Assembly (NCBI RefSeq): GCF_001045455.1 | Contig: NZ_LFNE01000002.1 | Location: 62,001-126,000 of the forward strand | DNA from: Chryseobacterium sp. FH2 | Lineage (GTDB): Bacteria; Bacteroidota; Bacteroidia; Flavobacteriales; Weeksellaceae | Reading direction: 5' to 3' | DNA length: 64,000 nt | Shown here: positions 8,548 through 16,901 of the stretch, in pieces | Position numbering within the stretch: position 1 is the stretch's first letter | How the letters are laid out: every line of letters begins with the position of its first letter | Program-made: the position numbers and the translations under genes | The notes under the pieces: generated by a model | Seen by the model: the letters and a program-made list of their open reading frames with translations, nothing else | Databases searched by the model: none | What the model was told of the DNA's origin: nothing

Positions 8548-9029
8548 TTTTATAATAGATTAGGTATAGACATAAAAAAATACCTGCTAAAATTACGCAA
8601 ATACTTTTTGTGAGATTAAAGAAATTTTCTAACATTAATTCAGGATCGGTTTCTGAATAATAACTAAAACCAGAATCTATTGTACCATTTTGATTTAGTT
8701 TGGAAATAAAGTATCTCACATTATCCCTTTCGTTCATTCCTCCAATATAGTAATATTCATCTTTTTCAATAATACTTAAAATCCATGTAGAAAAAGGAAG
8801 AGATGGCGGATCAAAATTAAACGAATTATCTAATATTCCATCTGGTTTAATTTTATTTGCTGTGAGTAAAATAAAGGCTTCCATCCAGGTTCTGTACCAT
8901 TCTCGACCAAGAATTGTTGTCTGTGACAGGGTATATCCCGTTTGAGGCGACAGAAAGATCCTTAGAAATGATTTGTCCAAAAACAATCTGTACTGCAAGA
9001 GGCAGCACAAGGAATAAATTTTTTGTCAT
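8498..9029 (-). pseudogene. Frameshifted remnant of a secreted delta-60-repeat-like protein
   Basis: A minus-strand frame opens at the ATG at 9027-9029 with a signal peptide (MTKNLFLVLPLAVQIVFGQ) and stops after about 58 residues, just past MVQNLDGSLYFTHSK. The next frame continues the sense at once with KIKPDGILDNSFNF, IIEKDEYYYIGG and ISKLNQNGTIDSGF. Blocks of the type 'kl.pdG..D.sF' and 'IGG' are typical of delta-60 (DUF5122) beta-propeller repeats. The crossover lies near 8855-8870. The tail has one hydrophobic helix (ICVILAGIFLCLYLIYY) and overlaps the OsmC start. I read this as a short decayed gene rather than a working one. Confidence 0.6.
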
Positions 9030-9067
9030 TGTGGATGTGTTTTTTAAGACTGTAAACTATAATAAAA

Positions 9068-9092
9068 AAACCTCCAGTTTTTCTGGAGGTTT
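9068..9092 (-). terminator. Rho-independent terminator of rng
   Basis: AAACCTCCAG and CTGGAGGTTT form a 10-bp perfect stem with a T5 loop, followed in the minus direction by a T-rich run. It sits 10 bases after the rng stop. Confidence 0.85.
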
Positions 9093-9102
9093 GAATTTTT
9101 TA

Positions 9103-10662
9103 CTAATTAGAATATCCTATCAATTCTTCTTTATTCGAATTGTAAATTCTGTATTCTAAGTACTTGAAAGAATCTCTTGGAATAATGGTTACCCATTTTT
9201 TATACTTCATAAACCATTTCATCTGGATGCTTTTAATGCCTTTTGTAAGGTAAGCTTCCACGAAGGGGTGTACATGCAGATAAAGTTTTCCTTTTTCCTT
9301 TTGCATGATGGTTCTCAGGGTTTCCTCCATTCTTTCTACAATAACAATAGGAGCTACAATTTCTCCATCTTTGTTAGGGTTGTCTTCTTTAGTTTCGATT
9401 TGTTTTTCCTGCCGGTTTCTCTGCCGGGTAATCTGTATCAGTCCAAACTTACTCGGTGGAAGAATTTTGTGACGGGCTTTGTCGCGTTTCATTTCTTCTT
9501 TCAGATGTTCAAACAAATCTCTCCTGTGGTCGGGATTTGGCATATCTATAAAATCGATAACGATGATACCTCCCATATCACGAAGACGCAATTGTCTCGC
9601 GATTTCTGTTGCAGCCATTTTGTTCACGTTAAGTGCGTGTTCTTTATTGGCTGAGTTTCCGGTTGTGATGTTGTTTCCGGAGTTTACGTCAACTACGTGC
9701 AGTGCTTCTGTATGTTCTATAACAAGGTAAGCACCTTTTGAACTGGGAATATTTACATGTTTTCCAAAGCTTTGTTTAAGCTGTTTTTCTACATTGTAAT
9801 ATTCAAGAAGAGGGACGTGGGAATCATAAAAATGAACGATGTTTTTTCTTTCAGGAGCAATTACCTCCAGATAGTTTTCCATCTCAATTACCATTTGTTC
9901 GTCATCACAAGTGATACTTACAAAATCCTGGTTAAAATTGTCCCTTAAAATAGCTGAGGCTTTGTCTTCTTCACTTAAAACTTTAGACGGTACTTTATTT
10001 TTTTGAATATTTTTAAAAGTGCTTTCCCATTTCTGAATCAGCTGATTCATATCATTATGCAGGTCTGCAACTTTCTTTCCTTCGGCAACGGTTCTTATAA
10101 TAACACCGAATCCTTCAGGTTTGATACTCTCGATTAAGGTTCTTAGTCTTTCTTTTTCCTCATAGTTACTCACTTTTTTGGAAATAGATACTTTATTATC
10201 GAAAGGTATTAGTACCAAAAAGCGTCCTGTTAATGAGATTTGTGTAGAAATTCTCGGTCCTTTTGTGGAAATGGGTTCTTTGGTAATTTGTAGCAGAACA
10301 AGATCATCTTTAGTGATTACTTTGTCTACTGTTCCGTTTTTGTCAATTTCGGGTTGTAATTCGAAATTTTTTAAGCTTGAAGTACTTTGTTTTTTAGAAA
10401 TTGTATCTCTTAAAAACTTTCTATAGGTAAGATACTGTGGTCCCAAATCCTGATAATGCAAAAATGCATCTTTATCGTAGCCGATGTTTACAAATGCGGC
10501 ATTAAGGTTTGGAGCCAGTTTTTTTACTTTTCCTATGAACAAATCTCCAACTATAAAATCACTTTTGTCCTCTTCTTCATGAAGTTCACATAGTCTTCCG
10601 TCTTCCAGCAGTGCAATTTTTGTACGCTCATCCTCATGAGAAACTATTAGTTCTTTCTTCAT
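9103..10662 (-). CDS. rng: Ribonuclease E/G family protein
   Basis: This 519-residue protein begins with an S1-like RNA-binding region (VGDLFIGKVKKLAPNLNAAFVNIGYDKDAFLH, read in short blocks around residues 38-70). The catalytic core carries the two metal-binding Asp motifs: HVVDVNSGNN (Asp near 324) and IIVIDFIDMPN (Asp near 368). The length matches RNase G and lacks a long E-type scaffold tail. It processes rRNA and mRNA at the membrane or in the cytoplasm. The basic 29-residue protein and HU gene precede it on the same strand, a common Bacteroidota arrangement. Confidence 0.93.
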   Translation of the reverse strand: MKKELIVSHEDERTKIALLEDGRLCELHEEEDKSDFIVGDLFIGKVKKLAPNLNAAFVNIGYDKDAFLHYQDLGPQYLTYRKFLRDTISKKQSTSSLKNFELQPEIDKNGTVDKVITKDDLVLLQITKEPISTKGPRISTQISLTGRFLVLIPFDNKVSISKKVSNYEEKERLRTLIESIKPEGFGVIIRTVAEGKKVADLHNDMNQLIQKWESTFKNIQKNKVPSKVLSEEDKASAILRDNFNQDFVSITCDDEQMVIEMENYLEVIAPERKNIVHFYDSHVPLLEYYNVEKQLKQSFGKHVNIPSSKGAYLVIEHTEALHVVDVNSGNNITTGNSANKEHALNVNKMAATEIARQLRLRDMGGIIVIDFIDMPNPDHRRDLFEHLKEEMKRDKARHKILPPSKFGLIQITRQRNRQEKQIETKEDNPNKDGEIVAPIVIVERMEETLRTIMQKEKGKLYLHVHPFVEAYLTKGIKSIQMKWFMKYKKWVTIIPRDSFKYLEYRIYNSNKEELIGYSN

Positions 10663-10894
10663 TTTGTTAAGATAAATAATTTTTTTTAGATTATAGAAAT
10701 AGGTGATGTTTTCATTAAATAAACAGGTTTTAAATATAAGGATTATATTAAAACCGGCCTATTATATTGTGAAAAATATAATCCAGCATATTTCCATGAA
10801 ATCTTATAGTTGCAAAACAAAATATAGTCGGTGAATTTTTAAAATATAAAATCACCAACTATATTATTATATTGTAAATCTCGAGAAAAAGAGA

Positions 10895-10984
10895 TTATTT
10901 TTTCTTATGTCTGTTTGCTCTTCTTCTTTTCTTTCTCTTGTGAGTTGCAACCTTGTGTCTTTTTCTTTTCTTTCCGCTTGGCAT
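10895..10984 (-). CDS. 29-residue highly basic protein, probably ribosome-associated
   Basis: I read this short gene by hand: it encodes MPSGKKRKRHKVATHKRKKR followed by nine more residues ending in KKK. More than half of its residues are Lys, Arg or His. The stop is TAA at 10895-10897 and the gene is flanked by HU (43 bases upstream) and rng (232 bases downstream). Tiny basic proteins next to HU and rng recur in Flavobacteriia, and the composition is that of an rRNA-binding ribosomal protein. It might correspond to the small Bacteroidota-specific ribosomal protein bL38, but I cannot verify that from sequence alone. Confidence 0.8.
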   Translation of the reverse strand: MPSGKKRKRHKVATHKRKKRRRANRHKKK

Positions 10985-11026
10985 AATTTTAATTTTTTAG
11001 TAACTAGTTAATATTCAGTTAATGTC

Positions 11027-11317
11027 TTATTTTACTGCAACTTTTGTTTTTACTTTCTCTACAAAAGATTTTGAAGGTTTGAAAGCAGGAATGTTATGAG
11101 CAGGAATCTCAATTGCAGTGTTTTTAGAAATATTTCTTCCTGTTTTAGCAGCTCTTGTTTTGATGATAAAAGAACCGAAACCTCTTAAATAAACGTTATC
11201 TCCATTATACATAGAAGTCCTGATCTCCTGCATAAAAGCTTCTACAACTTTCTGTGTTTCATTCTTTTCTGTTCCCAATTTATTTGAGATGGTGTTTACC
11301 AATTCTGCCTTTGTCAT
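11027..11317 (-). CDS. HU/IHF-family DNA-binding protein
   Basis: This 96-residue protein begins MTKAELVNTISNKLG and has the family's signature arm, LRGFGSFIIKTRAAKTGRN, followed by IPAHNIPAFKPSKSF. HU dimers bend and compact DNA. It is the first gene of the HU, basic protein, rng run. A well-formed minus-strand promoter lies upstream. Confidence 0.95.
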   Translation of the reverse strand: MTKAELVNTISNKLGTEKNETQKVVEAFMQEIRTSMYNGDNVYLRGFGSFIIKTRAAKTGRNISKNTAIEIPAHNIPAFKPSKSFVEKVKTKVAVK

Positions 11318-11347
11318 TTCCTTTTTTAATTTTAAATTTTAGGTGTG

Positions 11348-11380
11348 CAAATTTAGTTAAAAAAATTGAATATTAGCAAA
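11348..11380 (-). promoter_or_regulatory. Bacteroidota-type promoter of the HU gene
   Basis: On the minus strand TTTG (11377-11380) is separated by 21 bases from TAAATTTG (11348-11355), which matches the -33/-7 pattern TTTG-N(17-23)-TAnnTTTG. It lies 31 bases before the HU ATG. Confidence 0.65.
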
Positions 11381-11456
11381 TTAGTGACAAAATATTTTTT
11401 GATAAAGGGTTGAAACTTTTAGGTTTACTATATATTAATTTTTAGTTAAATCACCT

Positions 11457-12128
11457 TTACATGCTGGAGTTGTAATAGCCATTTTCCACGCAGAAGCGGA
11501 TAAGGTGAAGTTTTGTCTTTAGCCCGAGCTTTTCTGTAAGCCTGTTAATATAGGTATCTATGGTTCTTGTACTGAGATTCAGCTTTTCCCCGATTTCCTT
11601 ATTGCTAAAGCCTTCATAGCAGAATTTCATAAGTTGAATTTCGGTGGATGAAAGCTCTTCCTGACTCTTTTTCTGCCTGTCCATATATTCCTGAACGGCG
11701 AGTGGCTGCTGCTCCCATTCCTTTGAATAGGTTTCATAATCAAAAGTGTCGGAGGCTATTTTTCCTTTAACGATATCTTTGATAATACTACTTTTTTTCT
11801 GACAATAATAAATGTTTGGAATTTTTGAAAGAATTTCCGCCATATCTTCCTGGTATGTCCCGGAATAAGTAATAATTGGCGTCTCTGCATTACTTTTTCT
11901 GATATATTTTATGGCTTCAATTCCACTTAATACCGGCATGAATAGTTCGACAATAAACACGTCTTCCTGTCTTCTGTAAATTCTGTTAACAAGCTCATGG
12001 CCATTGTTACAGTCATTAAGAAGCATATAAAACGGGTTTTCCTGCAGCGTTTTGATCATTATTTTTTTAAAGTAAAAATCACTGTCTGCTATTGAAAATC
12101 GCACAGTATTGCTTAAAAGTTTGCTCAC
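11457..12128 (-). CDS. Atypical response regulator (REC with Glu at phosphosite + LuxR-type HTH)
   Basis: This 223-residue protein has an N-terminal receiver domain and a LuxR/NarL helix-turn-helix at about 158-215 (FSNKEIGEKLNLSTRTIDTYINRL, read in parts). The receiver keeps the acidic pocket (D15, D17) and a Lys near 111. The phospho-accepting Asp is replaced by Glu61 in VFIVELFMP (codon GAA). Glu at this place usually mimics phosphorylation, so the protein may be constitutively active or phosphorylation-independent. It diverges from the T6SS membrane operon by 180 bases and is a good candidate for its regulator; that link is inferred from position only. Confidence 0.85.
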   Translation of the reverse strand: MSKLLSNTVRFSIADSDFYFKKIMIKTLQENPFYMLLNDCNNGHELVNRIYRRQEDVFIVELFMPVLSGIEAIKYIRKSNAETPIITYSGTYQEDMAEILSKIPNIYYCQKKSSIIKDIVKGKIASDTFDYETYSKEWEQQPLAVQEYMDRQKKSQEELSSTEIQLMKFCYEGFSNKEIGEKLNLSTRTIDTYINRLTEKLGLKTKLHLIRFCVENGYYNSSM

Positions 12129-12140
12129 TTTAATATTTAG

Positions 12141-12168
12141 TTTGGTGTGGTATATTAAAATTTTGGTG
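12141..12168. promoter_or_regulatory. TTTGGTG direct repeat spaced 21 bp, between regulator and T6SS operon
   Basis: TTTGGTG occurs at 12141-12147 and 12162-12168, exactly 21 bases apart (two helical turns) and in the same orientation. The site is in the divergent gap next to the response-regulator start. It could be an operator for either side; no experiment or family consensus supports it here. Confidence 0.3.
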
Positions 12169-12308
12169 GTCTAATTTATGAAAAACTTATTAAAGTGAAA
12201 ATTAATCTTAAATTAATTAACAAAGCTTTATTTTTTTACTAAAAAAGATAAATTTTGTGCATAAATTATTTTTTTTATAAATTCACGCTCCAAACAAATC
12301 ACAAAATT

Positions 12309-12845
12309 ATGTCTTCGAACAGGGAGAAAAAATTAAACAAGTCAGACGTCAGGATAGGCATTTGGAAGTTTGTTCTGTCTTTTGCAGTATTATCTGCGGT
12401 ATCCTTTTTATCTGTTTTTTTCTTTTTTAAAAGTTACGACTTGCAAAGAAAAGGCATTCAGAAGGAGGTAGATGAGTATAAAAATCTTTTGAGCCGAAAC
12501 GAGCTCCTGAAAATACAGGTCGATAGTATATACTATAGAATGACTCTGCTTGATATCAATAAAGTGGAGAATGACATATTCCTGAGAAATTATATCATGG
12601 ATAATGTAAGAGATGCTAAAAACATCATGGGAGCAGATAGTGCGAAAAATTTTAAGCACTATTCTATTTTGCTTAAAAATTTGGAACCGATGTTAGCCTT
12701 AAAAACTCAAATCATTAATATTTCGAATAAAGAGCAAACTGCTTTAAGAGATCTTAATGAATGTATGGGAAAAGTGGGAAGAGTGAACAGCGAATTGCGG
12801 GTAGATCCTACCAGAAAGTTTACAGGGAGTAGAAAAAGAAGATAA
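12309..12845 (+). CDS. T6SS(iii) membrane-complex protein, single-pass, TssO/TssQ-like
   Basis: From the ATG at 12309 the product is 178 residues, with a basic cytoplasmic start, one transmembrane helix (about residues 20-40: WKFVLSFAVLSAVSFLSVFF) and a mostly helical, coiled-coil-prone periplasmic part. It ends in a basic RKFTGSRKRR tail. Bacteroidota T6SS use a TssN-Q-O-P-R membrane complex in place of TssJLM, and this gene heads the operon that ends in TssR. I cannot tell by eye whether the correct letter is O or Q. It is followed after 11 bases by a protein of similar design. Confidence 0.7.
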   Translation: MSSNREKKLNKSDVRIGIWKFVLSFAVLSAVSFLSVFFFFKSYDLQRKGIQKEVDEYKNLLSRNELLKIQVDSIYYRMTLLDINKVENDIFLRNYIMDNVRDAKNIMGADSAKNFKHYSILLKNLEPMLALKTQIINISNKEQTALRDLNECMGKVGRVNSELRVDPTRKFTGSRKRR

Positions 12846-12856
12846 AATCAAGAGTT

Positions 12857-13378
12857 ATGCAGGGACACATTACATTATCCAAAAAAGAAAAGCATTACCA
12901 GTTTGTTTACCTGGTACTTATGCTTCTTGCGGCATTACTATTTTTGGGAATTATCTTTTTAAAAGGATTCGAATCGCCGTTTTCATCTTCAGACATGATT
13001 GCTATTCAGACGCTTGAGCAAAAATCAAAGTTTGATCAGCAGCAAAAAATTGTTCAGCCTTTGTTAGACAGTACTTTTACTCAAATCAGTAAGTTGACAG
13101 ACGAGGTGCCTCAGCCTTTTGAGGAAAATAATATCAGATACGGGATAAATGATATTGCCAACTCTTTTGAAAATGCAAGCATTGCTGATTTGCGCAAAGA
13201 AGCATATCCTCAGGTTGCGCAGTTTTATAAAATGTATTTCGACGACAAAAAATTGGTTTCAAAAAAATCTGAAAACATTAAAATATTCGAAAAACAATTT
13301 CAGGATTGTTCCATCGGTTTTAAAGAGAAAAAAGATCAGCTTATCCAGCGTGAAAATGCTTTAAAATCACGAAATTAA
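12857..13378 (+). CDS. T6SS(iii) membrane-complex protein, single-pass, probably TssO-like
   Basis: This 173-residue protein has a short cytoplasmic tail, one transmembrane helix (about 18-37: YLVLMLLAALLFLGIIFL) and a helical periplasmic domain rich in Gln and Lys. Topology and size resemble the preceding gene, so the two may be structurally related parts of the envelope complex. The start at 12857 is 11 bases after the upstream stop. Assignment to the TssO family rests on topology and operon position (two genes before TssR), not on a recognised motif. Confidence 0.7.
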   Translation: MQGHITLSKKEKHYQFVYLVLMLLAALLFLGIIFLKGFESPFSSSDMIAIQTLEQKSKFDQQQKIVQPLLDSTFTQISKLTDEVPQPFEENNIRYGINDIANSFENASIADLRKEAYPQVAQFYKMYFDDKKLVSKKSENIKIFEKQFQDCSIGFKEKKDQLIQRENALKSRN

Positions 13379-13438
13379 TAATTACGAAAATACCTTTCGA
13401 ATACATTATACAAACAGAACACATCACAATTATTAACT

Positions 13439-14350
13439 ATGAATTATTTTCAAAAGAACAAAAAGAACATTATTATCGGTGTTATTGCAACGCTGCTTGT
13501 TGCCGCTCTGGTAGCATTGTGGTTGCAGAAAAAAGTTATCCATTCTGCGGATGACATTGTAGGCGTTGTATACCCATCTTCGGTAGCTGTAGGAGATACG
13601 CTTTCCTTTGAAGATAAAACAAAATTCGCAAAATTCAAGAAGTGGGATTTTGGAGATGGTACGACTTCCGATAAGAGTAAAGGATTTCACTTTTATAACA
13701 AGCCGGGATATTATCAGGTCACTTTGATTGTGGATAATAAATATTCCAAATCTTTTCCGGTTTTGGTGTCTGCAAGGGGCATTCCTAAACCGAAAGACAG
13801 TATGAGATCTACCACATCCATTGATGCACAAACCCAGGCTATGCAGTTTGAGAACGTGCAGTTCCGGGCAATTTCTGATGCAAAACAGTTTACATGGAAA
13901 TTCGGGGAAACAGGAAATATTGATTCTAAAGAAAAATTATCAACTTATTCCTACAAAAAACCCGGAGATTACACCGTTACGCTGTATACAGACGAAAATG
14001 CTGAGCCAATCCTGCATCATATCAAAATTCTTCCGGCTTATGATCCTTTGGATGATCAGGAAGTAACCGTGGAAGATGCTTACGAAAAAGTAGATAATGA
14101 TTTTAAGTATCATCTACAGCAGATAGCAAACGGAAACAGTTTCAATGTACATTACAACTATTTACTTCAAAAGTATTTATGCAACAACGAAAATACGGTT
14201 GTGAAAGTAAATGACAGTAAAGCAAACAATTTTTACATGTATTGTGCGGGGCTTCAGTTTGACAAAAATAACGTCATTCAGACTGTGAAAGTAAATTTCG
14301 ACGATACACAAAATTGTGTAACCAAAGTAGATATCAATCAAAGCAAATAA
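13439..14350 (+). CDS. tssP: T6SS(iii) membrane-anchored PKD-domain protein, TssP-like
   Basis: This 303-residue protein has a short cytoplasmic segment (NYFQKNKKN) and one transmembrane helix (IIIGVIATLLVAALVALWLQ). Two PKD-type Ig-like repeats follow: the first has FKKWDFGDGTTSDKSKG then YYQVTLIV, the second FTWKFGETG then PGDYTVTLYT. PKD folds mediate extracytoplasmic protein contacts. Position directly before tssR fits TssP of the Bacteroidota membrane complex. The letter is inferred from order and domain content. A hairpin follows before tssR. Confidence 0.72.
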   Translation: MNYFQKNKKNIIIGVIATLLVAALVALWLQKKVIHSADDIVGVVYPSSVAVGDTLSFEDKTKFAKFKKWDFGDGTTSDKSKGFHFYNKPGYYQVTLIVDNKYSKSFPVLVSARGIPKPKDSMRSTTSIDAQTQAMQFENVQFRAISDAKQFTWKFGETGNIDSKEKLSTYSYKKPGDYTVTLYTDENAEPILHHIKILPAYDPLDDQEVTVEDAYEKVDNDFKYHLQQIANGNSFNVHYNYLLQKYLCNNENTVVKVNDSKANNFYMYCAGLQFDKNNVIQTVKVNFDDTQNCVTKVDINQSK

Positions 14351-14356
14351 AAACTA

Positions 14357-14381
14357 ACACCTGAATTTCTTTTTCAGGTGT
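14357..14381 (+). terminator. Hairpin between the PKD protein gene and tssR (attenuator-like)
   Basis: ACACCTGAA and TTCAGGTGT form a 9-bp perfect stem with a 7-base loop, only 7 bases after the upstream stop. No T-run follows, so it may be an mRNA processing or stability element or a weak attenuator that lowers tssR expression rather than a full terminator. Confidence 0.45.
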
Positions 14382-14407
14382 CAACCAATCATAAAAGAAA
14401 AATTAGG

Positions 14408-16807
14408 ATGAAAAATAGATTTCCTCTAGCAGCTTATTATATAGGAGTTTCAGTGTTGTTAACGAGCTGTCAGGTAAAATTACCATCGAAAAAAACTCCC
14501 GAGCCGTCACAATATGGTCAAATTGATAACTCATCTGTAATCAACGGATATCCTAAAAAATCAGTTCCGTGGATTGCCATTTCAGATCGTTCCAGAAATA
14601 CGGCTTATCTTGATAAAAGTGACGAAAAATCATATAAAGAAGTCAAATTTTTAGAGCCTTTAATGGTTTTAAAACACAGGGATGGAATGGTAAAAGTAGC
14701 GGAATACATTCCCGATGCTTTAATGAAAAAAGTTTCGTCAAAACAAATCAAAACATACGGCTGGATCCCGGAATCTGATCTTCTTCTTTGGAGTAATTCT
14801 TTGAAAAACGAAAAAACAGGATTTCCTGTAAGAGTTGCAGTAGTTCCGAGTAACAGTGATGTTATCAGAAGTGCGGAAAGATATTACAAGAATGATTCTA
14901 TCATGGTTTTCAATTCGCCAAGTTTGATAGAGCAGGCGAACGTGAAAATCCCGAACGGACAAATGGTTTATGTTTACAAACAAGCGGAAAACAACAAAAG
15001 ATTTTTAGTTGGGAAAAAACCGACAGTTGATATAGACAGTATTAATTCAAGTCTGTACGGCTGGGTAAGCTCCAACGTAGTTTCAGCTTGGGGGGAGCGT
15101 TCTGCCGTGAAAATGAAAAACACAACAGGCGTTACAGAAAGCACGCTGGGGATTCACGAAGGCGCTCCGGGAATGCCTGATGCAGAAAATAAAACGGCAG
15201 TTCTTTTGACGGATGTTAATAAAAGACCTCCTTTAGATAATATTTTTCCGATAAATTTAGCATTAAACGAAACGCCTACACCTGATTCTAAAACGAAATA
15301 TTTTACGAATATTTTAGATTACAGTAAAAATTATGTTTTCAACGTTTTAGGAGAGCAAATTTATTTTGACCGTTACCGGGAGATCACCGAGAGAAATAAG
15401 AAAATTAATATTGTTTTTACTTTAGATATCAGTGGCCCGAATGCACCTTATGCTCCGATTGTAAAATCTTTATTGCAAGATTTACAGCTTAGATTTGAGA
15501 AGCCGTCTTATTTTAATCAGGTTAAATATGGGGTTGTTTTATATAAAAATAACTCTTGTGGAGATAACGTGGCTGTTTCGCCTCTGAGTGCAGATTACAG
15601 TAAAATTACAACTTTCATCGATCAGAAAACGAATGAAATGAATTGTCCGAGCAATAATGGATATCAGCCTGTAAATGAAGGTTTGATGGCTGCCGGAAAT
15701 CTTCTTTCAAACTTCCCTGACGAAACCAATATTGTGGTAACGGTAGGAACTTCGGCAAACCAAAGCGGAAATATGTATGGAGTTATCAATTCATTGACGC
15801 AGGCGCAGGCGAGATTGATTATGTTCCAGACAAGCGCAAGAGCTTCCGATACTTATAATGATTTTGTTTTGCTTGCTGAAAATGTTGTTACCAATACAGC
15901 TAAAAATATTGCTGAATTGAAAAAGCAGAAAATTATTAATCAAAGTGATGTTTTGACAAAAAATAATTTCAGCCTTGTGGAAGGTGATGAAGGTTTCTTT
16001 TCTCTGGATTATCCAAAACAGAGTATGGCTCAAGGTTTTGTGATTTTCCCTAAAAAAGGGGACATTGCAGCTCCCGGATACCTGAAAAAATCTGTAGACA
16101 GTTTAATTTCTCAGGTTACATTAGATAATACAAGAGTTGATAAATCATTAAACGAATATTTCCATTCTTCAGTAGGAGCGGGAAGGACTGATGTTGATTT
16201 AAAATACAAATATCTTTATCCCGGGCTTACCAATCCTGTTCCGGCAGGTATTGCAGCGCAGTTGATCAACTACGGAAGCCCATTCTTGGTAAAAGGTTAT
16301 ATTCCAAAAGAATTGAAAGATTTTAAACCGGGTCTGGAAAAAGGTATTTTAATTTCTGAAACAGAATATGATGATTTGAAGGCATTTTATACTGAAGTTT
16401 ATGAAAAAACCGGTGCTGGAAGAGCAGATTTTAATCAGTCAAGGGCGATTAAGGAATATATTAAACTGTTGAAGAAATACAATCCTACGGTTAAATTTTT
16501 AGATAAAAGTGATTTGTATGAAAAGCCAATGTCTTACGCTGTTGGAGTAAGTACAGGTTTTGATAATTCTGAAGAAGAATTGATGGATAAATATATGCTT
16601 AAAGGCTGGAGGAAATCCAGCGTTGTTACCAATGAAACTGTGAAAACATATTTTAGCAATTATAAAAATTTAGCAGAAAGAATGTTGACACACAGAAACG
16701 ATCCGGCCGTGAAAATAAAGCAAAACGGACAGGAGTTTTATTGGCTGAATGAATACTTTATGCCAACAATGTTACCCGTTGAAGAGCCGGAATATACTAA
16801 ACATTAA
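14408..16807 (+). CDS. tssR: TssR, T6SS(iii) periplasmic lipoprotein of the membrane complex
   Basis: From the ATG at 14408 the product is 799 residues and starts with a lipoprotein signal (MKNRFPLAAYYIGVSVLLTSCQ). An in-frame GTG 30 bases earlier lies inside the hairpin and is unlikely. Length, lipobox and a central von Willebrand A-like segment (NIVFTLDISGPNAPYAPIVKS, read near residue 335) agree with TssR, which is restricted to the Bacteroidota T6SS. It probably spans the periplasm with the O/P/Q proteins. A strong terminator follows, so it ends the membrane operon. Confidence 0.87.
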   Translation: MKNRFPLAAYYIGVSVLLTSCQVKLPSKKTPEPSQYGQIDNSSVINGYPKKSVPWIAISDRSRNTAYLDKSDEKSYKEVKFLEPLMVLKHRDGMVKVAEYIPDALMKKVSSKQIKTYGWIPESDLLLWSNSLKNEKTGFPVRVAVVPSNSDVIRSAERYYKNDSIMVFNSPSLIEQANVKIPNGQMVYVYKQAENNKRFLVGKKPTVDIDSINSSLYGWVSSNVVSAWGERSAVKMKNTTGVTESTLGIHEGAPGMPDAENKTAVLLTDVNKRPPLDNIFPINLALNETPTPDSKTKYFTNILDYSKNYVFNVLGEQIYFDRYREITERNKKINIVFTLDISGPNAPYAPIVKSLLQDLQLRFEKPSYFNQVKYGVVLYKNNSCGDNVAVSPLSADYSKITTFIDQKTNEMNCPSNNGYQPVNEGLMAAGNLLSNFPDETNIVVTVGTSANQSGNMYGVINSLTQAQARLIMFQTSARASDTYNDFVLLAENVVTNTAKNIAELKKQKIINQSDVLTKNNFSLVEGDEGFFSLDYPKQSMAQGFVIFPKKGDIAAPGYLKKSVDSLISQVTLDNTRVDKSLNEYFHSSVGAGRTDVDLKYKYLYPGLTNPVPAGIAAQLINYGSPFLVKGYIPKELKDFKPGLEKGILISETEYDDLKAFYTEVYEKTGAGRADFNQSRAIKEYIKLLKKYNPTVKFLDKSDLYEKPMSYAVGVSTGFDNSEEELMDKYMLKGWRKSSVVTNETVKTYFSNYKNLAERMLTHRNDPAVKIKQNGQEFYWLNEYFMPTMLPVEEPEYTKH

Positions 16808-16821
16808 TAATTTATAATATT

Positions 16822-16853
16822 AAAAAGCAGAATTTTATTTCTGCTTTTTTTAT
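16822..16853 (+). terminator. Terminator after tssR
   Basis: AAAAAGCAGAA and TTCTGCTTTTT form an 11-bp perfect stem with a 6-base loop and a T-run. It separates the membrane operon from the first effector module. Confidence 0.88.
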
Positions 16854-16871
16854 ATTTTGTTGAAAAATTTC

Positions 16872-16879
16872 TATCTTTG
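16872..16879 (+). promoter_or_regulatory. -7 box (TATCTTTG) of the PAAR-like/hydrolase effector operon
   Basis: TATCTTTG matches TAnnTTTG and lies 22 bases before the ATG of the PAAR-like gene, directly after the tssR terminator. The same octamer serves both hcp genes. No good -33 TTTG is present at the right distance. Confidence 0.6.
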
Positions 16880-16901
16880 ATAGTACCCAAATCACACGAA
16901 T

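Noticed and set aside
9268..10426. Several plus-strand open frames opposite rng
   Set aside because: They lie fully within the strongly supported rng gene on the other strand, are rich in Phe, Ser and Leu as antisense frames are, and lack ribosome sites.
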